Assembly: GCA_963575745.1 (NCBI GenBank) | Contig: CAUYUJ010016133.1 | Coordinates: 129,501 to 193,500, forward strand | DNA: 64,000 bases | Source of the DNA: Prorocentrum cordatum | Taxonomy: Eukaryota > Sar > Dinophyceae > Prorocentrales > Prorocentraceae | Direction: 5' to 3' | Part shown: one piece after another, positions 43,690-53,850 of the stretch | Layout: each line of letters starts with the position of its first letter | Numbering within the stretch: position 1 is the stretch's first letter | Notes under the pieces: generated by a model | Seen by the model: only the letters and a program-made list of their open reading frames with translations | Databases searched by the model: none | Told to the model about the DNA's origin: nothing | Made by a program: the position numbers and the translations under genes

Positions 43690-43905
43690 ATCACCGTCAA
43701 CTCTGGAAGCCCTGCTTCACATCGTCGTCATCCACTTCCTCGTCGCCCTCCACCTCCTCCCAGAGACAACAGCTCCCAGCAATCGCCACAGCTTCACTTT
43801 CACCACCAAGTCCAACCCTCCGACCTTCCTGGTGGCCGTGGACCCGGTGTCGCGCGCAGAAGGCCAGTTTCCTTACCGCACGCCCTGCCCCCCCCTCCTG
43901 CTCTC
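43690..43905 (+). other. Possible coding piece, unknown
   Basis: One plus frame gives TLEALLHIVVIHFLVALHLL (membrane-like), then SFTFTTKSNPPTFLVAVDPV and SRAEGQFPYRTPCPP. It has no ATG close by and runs into C-rich sequence. No family recognised. Confidence 0.25.
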
Positions 43906-44134
43906 CCCGTCATGCTTCCCTCGTCGATCTCTCCTCGTCCTCCCCGCCTCCCTCCCTCCTCCCTGCCTTGTTGGACCACCGCGCCGATTCTCGCGTCCTG
44001 CAGCGCTGCATGGTGCTTCCTTCGCGTTCGCACTTTGATGACGCCCTCCTCTTCCGCGTGTTCACCCGCTCTTGGGGTGAGAGCTCGGTGACGGCGGGGA
44101 GGCTGCTGCAATGCCGAGTCTGGCCTCCCAGAGG

Positions 44135-44180
44135 CCGGCGCCAGCGCCCTTGCTTGACCCAGGCAAGTTCCCCAGCATAC
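44135..44180 (-). repeat. Dispersed repeat shared with 55478-55516
   Basis: The complement reads GGGGAACTTGCCTGGGTCAA then GCAAGGGCGCTGGCGCC. The partner at 55478 differs at about two bases. Both lie against a (GGA/CCT)n tract. Confidence 0.75.
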
Positions 44181-44187
44181 CCGAAGG

Positions 44188-44309
44188 AGGAGGGGGAGGA
44201 GGGGGAGGAGGGGGAGGAGGGGAGGAGGAGGGGGAGGAGGGGGAGGAGGGGGGGAGGAGGAGGAGGAGGGGGAGGAGGGGAGGAGGAGGAGGAGGAGCCC
44301 CCCCAAAGC

Positions 44310-44341
<32 letters not shown>

Positions 44342-44345
44342 ACAA
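44188..44345 (+). repeat. (GGGA/GGA)n then (CAA)n microsatellites
   Basis: GGAGGGGGAGGAGG to 44297, then CAACAACAA to 44345. Confidence 0.95.
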
Positions 44346-44349
44346 CAAT

Positions 44350-45230
44350 CACTTTACCCGAACGCTCAGTGTTCTCACCAGTGCCAGGGTTTTCATGCGA
44401 CGCCAGCCAATACCCCCACTTTGTGGGGGGGCAGTGCAAGCTCTACCAAATATCCACACGACTCTTCGCCACCACCCACACCCAGCTTCCCGCCCTATGA
44501 CGTTCGGACACTTCACTTCGTGGCCTGCGGACGACCGTGGCTACTACACTGGCGTGGAGTACACACCCACAGAAGTTGTTAGGACAGCGCGCGCGGGTAG
44601 AAATTTTGAAAAGTCGTGCAGGTGTTTTTCGAGGACCTACGGTGCGATTCGTGTGATTTTATGATGCGCGGTGCTAAAATTCTTAAGAAGCCCAATGGTT
44701 TTTGGAGATTTCGGCGTGCGCGCGCGAAGAAAAAACGAATGTGTCCCGCATGGTATTATTTGACAGGGATGATGGCCCTGGCAGGTGCGCAACCGTTGTC
44801 GCAGAAGTTCGAAAAAGTTGCTCGCAAAAGCCCGTTTGACAGAAATGTTTAAAAAGTGTTGGGTTTCCTACGAATCCGCAAGAGCGCGCGGGATGAGATT
44901 TTGACATTTTTTTGTTGAAAAACCATTGGTTTTTTGATGTTTTTATGTTAAAATCGCTCCGAACACTAAGCTTTTGGAAGGATTTCGTCTTGCGCGCGCG
45001 AATGTCCACTTTACCTTATTTTTTGCAAGGGATTCTTGAAATTTGATTATATTAGAACAAGAAATGTCATTTTATAGTGTTTTTTGCAAGGGAAAGCGGG
45101 GGGGAACAAAACAACCGGATCTTGATCACATCGAATTACCTGAGGCTTCCTCACGAAAATGATGAAAATGTAGCTGCGGCCTAGGCGGCGCAGGGGGGCC
45201 GTGCACCAGGGGCCCCAACAATAATTATTC
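44350..45230. other. Mixed then AT-richer stretch, no supported gene
   Basis: 44350-44640 has open pieces (GFSCDASQYPHFVGGQCKLY; MTFGHFTSWPADDRGYYTG) in different plus frames. 44640-45080 is AT-rich with AAACCATTGGTTTTTT-like palindromes. I call nothing. Confidence 0.35.
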
Positions 45231-45246
45231 TTTAGAATTAATAATG

Positions 45247-45410
45247 TTCAACAACAACAACAACAACCACAACAACAACAAAAACAAGAACAACCACCAC
45301 CACCACCACCACCACCACCACCACCACCACCACCACCACCACATCAACATCAACAACAACCACCACCACCACAACAACAACAACCACAACCACAACACCA
45401 ACAACAACAA
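45247..45410 (+). repeat. (CAA)n/(CAC)n microsatellite
   Basis: CAA and CAC trinucleotides over about 160 bp. Confidence 0.95.
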
Positions 45411-45580
45411 CATGCCGAGCCTGGCCTCCCCACCCCCCCTCTCCGTGAGGTCCGCGCACCGCCTTCTCTTCGCCAGCCGGCGTCTGTCCGCCCGGCCTCG
45501 GGCCCCCAGGGCCCTCGCCAAGCGATCGGGCTCGAGGAGTGCAGCAGGCTTCTCAGTCGTGCACGCCCCGTCTACTGTCG

Positions 45581-45730
45581 GACCGAGATATAAGATCGAG
45601 GTCGGTTCGTGGAGGGTACCCTAGTGTTCTTCGTGCTCGTTGGACGTTATGATGCATCCTGGTGATGGTACCCTTGGATGTTCTGTGCGTTTTGGCCGAC
45701 TGAGGGTCCCATGTTCTTGAGGAGTGTTCT
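45581..45730 (+). repeat. Dispersed repeat, copy of 59725-59870
   Basis: CGAGATATAAGATCGAGGTC, GGACGTTATGATGCATCCTG and TCCCATGTTCTTGA line up in order and spacing with the partner (CGAGATACAAGATCGAGGTC, GGACGTTCTTGCGCATCCTG, CTCATATTCTTGA) over about 145 bp. Confidence 0.8.
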
Positions 45731-45739
45731 TGTGGCCTA

Positions 45740-47085
45740 GGTCTGGCTGTACGGGAGGAGTACAGTCGGGCCCCTGAAGAAGGAACCCGTTTCGCTGGGG
45801 AGGGGCTCCGTGTTCCTCAAGCGTGTCGCAGCTTGCCTCGGATTTCCCTTGGGTTTCCGATGCGGAACGGAAGTTCAGCTTATGGAAAATGGGGGCCTCG
45901 TTCCTTGTTTAGGGTTCCTTAGGTCAACGCCTCGACTGGATTCAAGAATAGTGAAAGAATAGTCTGGGGACTGTTCGTGGACCAGTTTGGTGCACGTTTG
46001 AAGTGTTTCGCCTCCGTTTCGCGTGTCCTCGACATTCCGCCTGTTGGGAGGGCATGCCCGACCTAACAGTAGGCAGAGTTGGCTGTGCGGTGAAATCCAC
46101 GATGGGTCACGATGTTGCATTGCTTTCGCGCCGTCGGGTCTCAGGCTGTTCACCGCTTTCTCACAGTGCCCTTCCTGGGCCCTGGGACCATCCGCAGTAT
46201 TAGTCGGGATGGCCCAGAACCCGTTTCCATCCACCAGGCCCGTGTTCCTTCTTCCTGCCTCTGCAGAGGCCTCACAGGGGGCCCAAGAACGACCAAAAGC
46301 GTGTCAAACTAGTCGGCGCCATTTTTACTTCTGGGGTGTTGCTGTAAATGATATCACCGATCAGTCTCTGCCTCGCGTGCCTCTGAGTGCACGTATTACT
46401 CGAGAGGTGTCACGGTCGTCCCTTCCTCTGCTTCCTTCTTCTCCAACACAAGAACGTATCAACCGAATCACCTCCATTCATCATTCCTCGACGGCTCCTC
46501 CGCCGCCCCCGTCTCCTTGCCCTCCTCCGGGGGGCGCGCGAGATACCTCGCCACCTGTCCCCCTCAGCCGGGTGTGCGTTGCCGTTCGACGGTTTGCTCT
46601 TAGAACTCTTGGAGTCGGACGCGCACCTGGTCGTCAACGGCACGCTGGCGCCCCTGACCCTGCCCTGAGTGTCCGGTTGACCCAACAGGAAGTCCGGCGA
46701 AAAGGGGGTGGTGCAATAGATCTGGTGCAATAGGTTTGGGGCGTGCAATGCCCTCCAGTGCGCAAATGTGTATTGCCGGACGTCCGTGTGCCATACAGTC
46801 GCTGCCATGCGATGCCGTACAAGCCTCCGGCGCCAACATCTGCAGCACAGCTGCCCCAAAAGATCTATCGCACCACCCCCTCTCAGCTGGACCCCCCTCT
46901 TGAGCAACGAGGAGGCCGTGCCTGCGCCCTGGCCCGACCAGGGCCCTGCTTCTTGCCCAGCCCGCTCCTCCCTGCCGCGGGTGCGCCAGGCCAGCCAGCG
47001 GCGAGGCGGGGCGCGCAGCGCGGCTGCGGGAGGGCAGCAGAGGGTCAGTTGCGGCTGCCGCCGGCTGCCCGGGCCTCCTGGGTCG
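45740..47085. other. No supported gene; short repeat relics
   Basis: 46030-46070 has a lone right end of the GTCGGGC...GCCCGAC family (CCGCCTGTTGGGAGGGCATG). 46712-46740 and 46858-46885 form an inverted pair (GGTGGTGCAATAGATCTGG and AGATCTATCGCACCACC). No coding support. Confidence 0.45.
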
Positions 47086-47089
47086 GCGT

Positions 47090-47490
47090 GGCCTTCCCGG
47101 GGGCGCGATGGCTTCGTGCCTCGGGCCCACAGAAGACGCAACGGGCGGCACCAGCACAAACTTTTTGGGCGCTCCGCGCGGAGCGCCAACAGTTTTTCTG
47201 TTGGCCGCGTGTCGTCTTCTTCTTCTTCTTCTTCTTATTCTTATTCTTCTTATGTATTATTATTATTAACATTACTATTATTATTATTAGTATTATTATT
47301 ATCATTATTATAATTGTTATCATTATTATTAGTATCATTATTATTCTTATTATTCTTATTATTACTTTTATTGTGATTGCTATTATTATTCTTCTTATTA
47401 TCATTATTATTATTATCATTATTATTATTATTGTTATTCGCTTCCCGGGGGCGCGGTGGTTTCGTGCCTCGAGCCCAGCTCGTGCCGCTT
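47090..47490 (+). repeat. (TTA/TTC)n tract flanked by 30-bp direct repeats
   Basis: CTTCCCGGGGGCGCGATGGC then TTCGTGCCTCGGGCCCA (about 47092) recurs at about 47443 as CTTCCCGGGGGCGCGGTGGT then TTCGTGCCTCGAGCCCA. Between them are a small palindrome (GGCGCTCCGCGCGGAGCGCC, 47168) and TTATTATTC microsatellite (47215-47440). Confidence 0.8.
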
Positions 47491-47639
47491 GGGAGGAGCT
47501 TGGGAGGATGCCGGTGCGCTGGCGTCCGGTGGCCGGCTGCACGGCCGACACAGCGGCGGGCGGCGGCCGCGGCTCGCTCGCCGGCTGCCGCGGCGACGCG
47601 CGGGAGGGAGCGGCTTCGCCGTGGCCTCGGATCATGAGC

Positions 47640-47800
47640 CGTCTTGCATCGGAGGTGGATCGACCTCCTACCCTGACACGTCGATTAGCGAATTGGCCGT
47701 TTTCGGTTCGCGAGGGGGCGTCGCGGCCGTCATTTCTGCGGGTCCAGGTCCGTCGGTTTCGGCCCTGGGCCGTGTTCACTAACGGGTGGTTTACTAAAGG
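47640..47800 (+). repeat. Dispersed repeat, copy of 59880-60010
   Basis: CCTGACACGTCGATTAGCGA, TGGCCGTTTTCGGTT and CACTAACGGGTGGTTT correspond in order to CCTGACACGTCGATCAGTGA, TGTCCGTTTTCGGTT and CACTAAACCACGTG. Confidence 0.75.
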
Positions 47801-47853
47801 CAGGTTTGTCCACCGCCGATTGCATCATGAGCAGTCTGGCTTCATGCTTCTCT

Positions 47854-48016
47854 CGGGCGGGTGGGAATGGGGGGTGACCGAAATGGGGGGTGAAGAAGAA
47901 GGTCCTAAATGGGCCCTTTGGGGCACCATCTGGCTCCGAAAGGGTCCCTGAAAGGCCCATTTAGGGCCCTTCTCTTCACCCCCCATGTTGGGTCACCCCC
48001 CGTTACCACCCGCCCG
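47854..48016. repeat. Long fold-back element
   Basis: Arms of about 60 bp: CGGGCGGGTGGGAATGGGGG through TCCTAAATGGGCCC pairs with GGCCCATTTAGGG through GTTACCACCCGCCCG. The short centre is GGGGCACCATCTGGCTCC. No coding content, so it looks like a MITE. Confidence 0.85.
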
Positions 48017-48069
48017 AACTTGTCTCTTCTCCTCCTGTATGGAAGTGTCTTGTCTGCAGGATTGGATCC

Positions 48070-48650
48070 CGCTCACTCTCGATGCCTGCTGGGGGGTGGT
48101 GAGGCGGCTCCCGTCGGACAGATCTTGATGTTGCGAATTCGCCAGGGCACAGCACTGTGATTTGGCGTTGTTCGAATGGAGATGCTTTGGACATGTGCTT
48201 CCAGTGCGGAGCGTTTCTGCACCAGGCTGCGGTCATCCAAACAGGTGTCTCTGGGCCGAGGGGCCGCCGGAGGGCCGTGGCCAGACCAAATGCAACAAAG
48301 CGATGCACGGATTGCACCCCCTTCGGAGTGATCTTTAGGTAGGTTCGCCTGATGCCTTTTTCCCTCGATCTCCATCGCCGCCTCGGCCCCGGAGACTTCG
48401 CCTGTCGGAGAACGAGGAGGCGGAGGAGGGGGTGGATCAGAGCACTGCTCTTCGTCGTGTGGGCATCCGCATTGAGGAGTCAGCAACTGGAGAGCGGCTA
48501 GGACTTGGAGCTGCCTGGGGGTCTGAGGTGGCCCAGCACTGGCTCCAGCCAGCAAGAAAGGGGGGGCCGAGGTCCGAGGCTTGGGCTCGGGAATGTGTCC
48601 TGCCTCTTTGGGTCCCTGGGGGGCGCCTTCGGGCTCCGGGACCGTCAAAA
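48070..48650 (-). other. Possible coding remnant, unknown
   Basis: A 191-codon minus frame contains fairly balanced sequence (GEVSGAEAAMEIEGKRHQAN; SLVQKRSALEAHVQSISIR) but also a poly-Pro run from a GGA-type tract. No family recognised; plus frames are open over part of it. Confidence 0.25.
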
Positions 48651-48769
48651 ACGGTCCCTGGGGTGGAAAGCTGCGCCAGACAGAGCCCGGCAGGGATCCG
48701 GGAACCGATTTGGAGCGGATTTGGCCTCGTTCCCCCCATCTTGATCGATTTTCTGGGGCACCATCCAGC

Positions 48770-48834
48770 TCCTCCTCCTCCTCCTCCTCCTCCTCCTCCT
48801 CCTCCTCCTCCTCCTCCTCCTCCTCCTCCTCCTC
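48770..48834 (+). repeat. (CCT)n microsatellite
   Basis: Pure CCT tract. Confidence 0.95.
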
Positions 48835-48984
48835 TCAGATCCCCTGGCCGCCTCCAAGCCAGGTGCTTCGAGTCCGCCCGGCGCCGAGTCGGGTTCTGAT
48901 TAACTCACTTCGCCTGCGGGGCGCGCCTACTCTGCGCAATGCCTCGGCGTAGGCTCGTGCTCGGCTTGGAAGTCGGCTCGTGTC

Positions 48985-49179
48985 GCAGAAGAAAAGACGC
49001 CATCAACATAAACGTTTGGTGCTCCGCGCGGCTCTCTTGTGTCCGCGCTGGGGCCCCCCGGCGGCGCCGTGGGCACCTCCGGCGCGCTCCGTACGCCAAG
49101 GAGGGGGGTCCAGCGCAGATCCACGACATCCGCGCGGAGCGCCCAAAGTTTATGCTTGCGGCGTCCTTTCTTCTCCTGC
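48985..49179. repeat. Fold-back element, copy B of the 35893 family
   Basis: 195 bp. The left arm GCAGAAGAAAAGACGCCATC continues AACATAAACGTTTGG; the right arm CCCAAAGTTTATGCTTGCGG continues CGTCCTTTCTTCTCCTGC. It shares the GCGCGG core and the GGTCCAGCGCAGATC inner arm with 35893-36060. Confidence 0.85.
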
Positions 49180-49189
49180 AGGCAGCCCG

Positions 49190-49340
49190 CCTAGTAAGGA
49201 TGCGTTGCATCCTTGCCTCCTCGGCCCATCCTTCGCCGCGTTCGCTGGCCGCGCCCCGCTCGAAAAGCATTGAAATGGGCGTCCAAGGCCCTTGCATCCT
49301 TATCGCGCATCCTTACTATACTGGTTGACTGTATCGTGGG
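49190..49340 (+). repeat. Dispersed repeat shared with 33840-34030
   Basis: CCGCGCCCCGCTCGAAAAGC then CTTGCATCCTTATCGCGCAT, followed by ACTGGTTGACTGTATCGTGG. Confidence 0.7.
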
Positions 49341-49677
49341 TGAGTCTGCAGCAGCCTCCCGCTGCAATGAAAAGTCGGGCGTGTCCCTCTACAGGGGGAA
49401 TATTCAAAAATAGGAAAAATAGTATGGGGACGATGTTTGGAGTATTGTTTGACCATTTGGGAGCATCTCTTGGGTATTCTCACTATACTGGTTGACTGTA
49501 TCGTGGGCCTTTTCTTTTTCTATTGTGGGTGAGTTCGCAGCAGTCTCACGCTGCAATTAAGTCGGGCGTGTCCCTACAGGGGGAATAATCCAAAATAGTA
49601 AAAAGCACAACAAAAAGTATGGGGACGATGTTTTGAGTATTGTCTGACCATTTTGGAGTGTCATTGGGGTATTTATT
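49311..49677 (+). repeat. 185-189-bp tandem repeat (GTCGGGC family), left half
   Basis: GTCGGGCGTGTCCCTCTACA and AGTATGGGGACGATGTTTG recur with a 189-bp step (49373 and 49562). Each unit also carries GGTTGACTGTATCGTGGG. The array is interrupted at 49678 and resumes near 51066. Confidence 0.8.
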
Positions 49678-51065
49678 CCCTACCTAGGCTCTGCCTAGAA
49701 GGGTTCTTACATTCTGGGTTTAAAGGGCCTGGCAGTGTAAATCGCTCCTGGCGGTTCCCCCAGTATCCGACCCGCGGTTCCCCCAGTAGCGCCCCCTGGG
49801 TTCACCCAGCTTAGCTTAGCTAAGCTTAGCTTAGCCTAGCTTATCTAATCTTAGCTTAGCTTAGCTTTGCCTAGCCTAGCTTAGCTTTGCTTAAAGTAGC
49901 TTAGTTTAGCCTAGCGTATCTCATCTTAGCTTGGCTTAGCTTGGTTTAGATTAGCGTAGCATAGCTTAGCTTAGCTTAGCTTAGCCTGGCCTAGCTGAGC
50001 TTAGCTTAGTGTAGCTTAGCATAGCTTGGTTTACCTTAGCTTAGCTTAGCGCAGCGCAACATAGCGCAACGCAGCATTAGCACAGCATAGCATAGCCAAG
50101 CATAGCATAGCATAGCATAACATAGCATAGCTCAGCATAGCATAGCATATCATAGCATAGCAGAGCGCAGCATATCGTATCATAACATAGCATATCATAG
50201 CATTGCTTAGCATAGCACAGCGCAGCATAGCATAGCGTAGCACAGCATATCATAGTATAGCATAGCGTGGCATAGCATAGCGCAGCATGGCGTAGCACAG
50301 CATAGCATAGCATAGCATAGCATATCATAGCGCAGCATAGCATGTCATAGCATAGCCTAGCATAGCATAGCATAGCGCAGCATAGCATAACATAGCATCG
50401 CATAGCATAGCATAGCATAGCGCAGCATAGCATAACATGACATAGCATAGCATAGCATGGCACAGCATAACACAGCGCAGCCGAGCGTACCCCAGCATTG
50501 CATAGCATTGCATAGCATAGCATAGCATAGCATAGCATATCATAGCATAGCGCAACATAGCCTAGCATAGCAAAGTATAGCATAGTATAGCATAGCATAG
50601 CATAGCGCAGCATAGCATAGCATAGCATAACCTATCAGCAAAGCAAAGGCAAAGCAACAGCAGCAACAGCAGCAACAGCAAAGCAACGCACAAGCAACGC
50701 AAAGCCGGACCTGCAGTGCTGAACAGCTTGCAGCTCTTGCAGGAGTTGCGAGCAGAGCTGAACAGCCTGCTCGCGAGGCAAAGACAATGCAAAGCAAAGG
50801 CAATGCAAAGCAAAGGCAAAAGCAAAGGCAATGCAAAGCAAAAGCAAAACCAATGCGAAAGTGTAGATGTAGGTGTAGGTGTAGATGTGGATGTAGGTGT
50901 AGATGTAGATGTAGATGTAGGTGTAGATGCAGGTGTAGATGTAGATGTAGATGTGAGTCTCGCTGTTGATGTTGATGTAGATGTAGATGCAAGTGTAGAT
51001 GTAAATGTAGCTGTCGGTGTAGATGTAGATGTTGCTTTCCTAAATGCTCCAATTCCTAGGTAGGG
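49678..51065 (+). repeat. Satellite block bounded by 11-bp inverted repeats
   Basis: The left end CCCTACCTAGG (49678-49688) and right end CCTAGGTAGGG (51055-51065) are perfect reverse complements. Inside lie AGCTT pentamers (about 49810-50040), AGCAT pentamers (50041-50640), AGCAAAGGCA-type repeats (50640-50860) and GTAGATGTAG repeats (50862-51040). The 185-bp tandem array is present on both sides. No gene. Confidence 0.75.
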
Positions 51066-51317
51066 TCGCACTGGGCTCAGGTAGGGTCGCACTGGGATAG
51101 TAATATGTCTTTGTCCCGCTGCAATTAAAAAGTCGGGCGTGTCCCTCTACAGGGGGAATATTCACTAATAGGGAAATAGTATGGGGACGATGTTTGGAGT
51201 GTTGTTTGACCATTTGGGAGCATCTGTGGGGTATTCTCACTATACTACTTGACTGTATCGTGGGCCATTTCTTTTTCTATTGTGGGTGAGTTCGCAGCAG
51301 CCTCACGCTGCAATGAA
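51066..51317 (+). repeat. 185-bp tandem repeat, right half
   Basis: GTCGGGCGTGTCCCTCTACA at 51133 and GTCGGGCTTGTCCTTCTACA at 51318, with AGTATGGGGACGATGTTTG and CTTGACTGTATCGTGGG between. Preceded by two GGTAGGGTCGCACTGGG units. Confidence 0.8.
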
Positions 51318-51473
51318 GTCGGGCTTGTCCTTCTACAGGGGGAATAATCCAAAATAGTATTTACAAAAGTATGGGGACGATGTTTTGAGTACTGTCTGAC
51401 CATTTTGGAGTGTCTTTTGGGTATTCAAACAATCTTTCGCCACAAAATCCCCCTGTAGGGGGGCGTGCCCGAC
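51318..51473. repeat. MITE-like element, GTCGGGC...GCCCGAC family, copy 3
   Basis: 156 bp bounded by GTCGGGCTTGTCCTTCTACA and CCTGTAGGGGGGCGTGCCCG(AC). Confidence 0.85.
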
Positions 51474-51616
51474 CGCCCGCTGCAGTCTGTGTTTCACTGG
51501 GGGCCTCTGCACGTCGGGCCCCTCGAGAGGCCCCCGGGCGGCATCCGCGGCGGACCCCCCCACCAGGAGGCACTCGCCCGTTTGGTGCTCGTGCTGCTGC
51601 AGCCTCCAGATTTGAA

Positions 51617-51923
51617 GTCGGGCCTATCTCTCTACAGGAGGAATATAGGGGGCCACACGCGAACCCTGCCCTCCACGATTTCTGAGGGGGAAGGTGGGGT
51701 TCATTCCGTTCGGGAGCTCTCGAGCGAAGTGAACCCCACCCTCCCCCTCAGAAGTGGTGGGGGGTAGGGGTAGGGTTTGCATGTGGCACCCTAGAATATG
51801 CAGGAATAGTCAAAAAAGGGTCGACGCACGATTTGGGGACTGTTTTTGAGCACTCGGGGGGTATCTGTTGGGCCTCTTTCATATTTCGTCCAGAATCCGC
51901 CCGCAGGGGGGGACACGCCCGAC
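51617..51923. repeat. MITE-like element, copy 4, interrupted by a second element
   Basis: The left end is GTCGGGCCTATCTCTCTACA at 51617; the right end is CCGCAGGGGGGGACACGCCC(GAC) at 51923. Removing 51646-51798 rejoins GGAGGAATA to TGCAGGAATAGTC, restoring the family's GAATATTCAAAAATAG-like interior. Confidence 0.8.
51646..51793. mobile_element. Nested palindromic element with 5-bp target duplication
   Basis: 148 bp. Ends are TAGGGGGCCACACGCGAACC and the complement TAGGGTGCCACATGCAAACC. The arms pair almost to the centre (TCTGAGGGGGAAGGTGGGGT and ACCCCACCCTCCCCCTCAGA around GGGAGCTCTCGAG). GAATA is directly repeated at 51641-51645 and 51794-51798, as expected of a target-site duplication. 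It has no coding capacity, so it would be non-autonomous. Confidence 0.85.
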
Positions 51924-51929
51924 CTAACT

Positions 51930-53160
51930 CCAGCTTTGGTGTGCGCAGTGTGGGGTCGGCCGCTGCCTCAGGCAGGGGACGCCGCTGCCCTGTCTCCCGC
52001 CGCACTCTTTGCAGCAGGTGCCCAGCTGCTTGGTCTGGGCGTGAGGTCGCTCCCTCTGAGGGCTCTCGCCGGCCCCCCGGCTGCAACGTCGGAAGCTGCC
52101 CGCTGATGTTTTAGAACGCACCTGGTTTGCCCGGCTGCCGTCCGGCCATGGTTTCCCATAAATCGATGAAGCTGGAACGCTCGAATTCCGGGACACTGGG
52201 GCCTCAGGGCTTGGTCAGTACTGCCCGTCAGGGCACGCCTTGCCTCTCCCAGCTTCCCGAATTCAGGGCAACCGGGCATCACCACAAAGAAATGTGAGGG
52301 TTGTCGCGGTGATCCCAGGCTGCAGTAATTCAACCCCCCATGAGGGGCCTAGCCGCCCAGCTTCCCGAAATTCTTCGGTTTCGAAATATGGGAAACGTGG
52401 GATCACCAGAACCCCCCGCCTTTTGCCCATAATTCGAAAAGTGAATTTCGGGAAAGTGGGAGCGGAGAGGCCCCTGGGGGATCGAATTGCGGGAAACGTG
52501 GAATCACCACGAAAACGAAAGCCCCGTGATTCCAGGTTGGCCGCAATTTCGAATTATGGGAGACCTGGAATCACCCCCCAAAAAAGTGGGTGGTCGTGGT
52601 GATTCCAGGTTTGCCGTAATTCGCGCCCCTCATTTGGGGAAACGGGGGGGGGCAGTTTCCGAGAGTCCCAAAAGTTAATTTGAAATCCGGATTTCAAGAA
52701 ATTGGGAGGGAGTGCCGTTGGGAGGTTGGAACGATGGGTTTGAACCACCGCAAAAAATATTTGGTTTCCGTGGTGATTCCATGTTTCCCGTAATTCAACC
52801 TCCACAGGGCCCCCCGCCCCCCGCGGTTTCCCGAAATTCTGTTTTCGAATTATGGGAAACCTGGACTCACCACAAACATTATTCTTTGAATCCAGATTTC
52901 CCATAACTCGAGAATTGAATTTCGGGTAACTGACGGGGGAGAGATCCTTGGGAGGTCAAACCCTGGGAAACTTGCAATCGCCACGAACCATTTTTTGGTG
53001 GTGGTTCCAGGTTCCCCGAGATTCGGAAAAATGCTAAACTTGGAATCACCACAGCAAACTGTTGTGTTCATGGTGGTTTCAAATCTCCCTTAATTCGAAC
53101 CTCATCATTGGAGGAAACGGGGGGTGGCAGTTTTCCAAAGTAGTATGCAGAGCATTATGT
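51930..53160. repeat. Alternating inverted GTGGTGATTCCAGG motif array
   Basis: From about 52150 the sequence alternates between GGGAAACCTGGAATCACCAC-like and GTGGTGATTCCAGGTTTCCC-like motifs (52495, 52530, 52560, 52597, 52770, 52855, 52890, 53000, 53040), spaced 40-120 bp and joined to GAATTTCGGG or AATTCGAA. This gives many possible hairpins. 51930-52150 shows nothing else. Confidence 0.7.
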
Positions 53161-53400
53161 GGCAGCTTTCCTCTCGTAAAGGCAGGGTGGGTGGGTGGTG
53201 TCATCGGGCGGCTCGTCCCCCACGCGCCCAACAGACTTCATCCCAGACTTCAGCACCGCAGCGCGTGACTGAAGAGCCGTGAGCTGCACCTCTGGCAGGC
53301 GAATGGCCTGGGCGGCCCATGCAGCTGCCTCGCTTGAATCTGGGGCGAGATCTGGCCCCCCCGACCCTCCTCCCCCTCCCTCTCTCCCTCCTTCCCTCAT
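53155..53400 (-). other. Possible coding remnant
   Basis: The minus frame reads PDLAPDSSEAAAWAAQAIRL then PEVQLTALQSRAAVLKSGMK with balanced composition, about 65 codons, then enters CT-rich sequence. No family recognised. Confidence 0.25.
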
Positions 53401-53649
53401 TCCTGCTCCTCCTTCCTCATTCCTGCTCCCATTCCTTCATTCCTGCTCCACCTCATCCTTTAGATCAGAGCAAGGGGGAGGGGGTCTGGCTAGTGCTGAC
53501 CCTCCGCAGCAGCACCCGCTCGCCAGGCAAGGCGCAGCCCGAGGAGGCCCCTGCGCACCTGGAAGACCAGACCACCGAGCTGAAAGACGCGAGGCGCCCA
53601 CCTCCCGAGCGAGCGATCCTTCAGCTCCCACGAGACTGCCTCTGAGGTC

Positions 53650-53805
53650 TCCCCCTCCTCCTCCTCTCCTCCTCCTCCTCCTCCCTCCTCCTCCTCCTCC
53701 CTCCTCCTCCTCCTCCTCCTCCTCCTCCTCCTCTCCTCCTCCTGCTCCTCCGCCTCCTCCTCCTCCTCCTCCTCCTCCTCCTCCTCCTCCTCCTCCTCCT
53801 CCTCT
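53650..53805 (+). repeat. (CCT)n microsatellite
   Basis: Interrupted CCT tract just upstream of the composite element head. Confidence 0.95.
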
Positions 53806-53850
53806 CCATCCCCATTGTTTATTTTTTCCGTACACATGAACTCCTCCCTG

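Noticed and set aside
42521-44091. Very long plus-strand ORFs rich in Ser, Leu, Ile or His
   Set aside because: They are translations of (CCT)n and (ATC)n. Only about 43690-43905 has other content.
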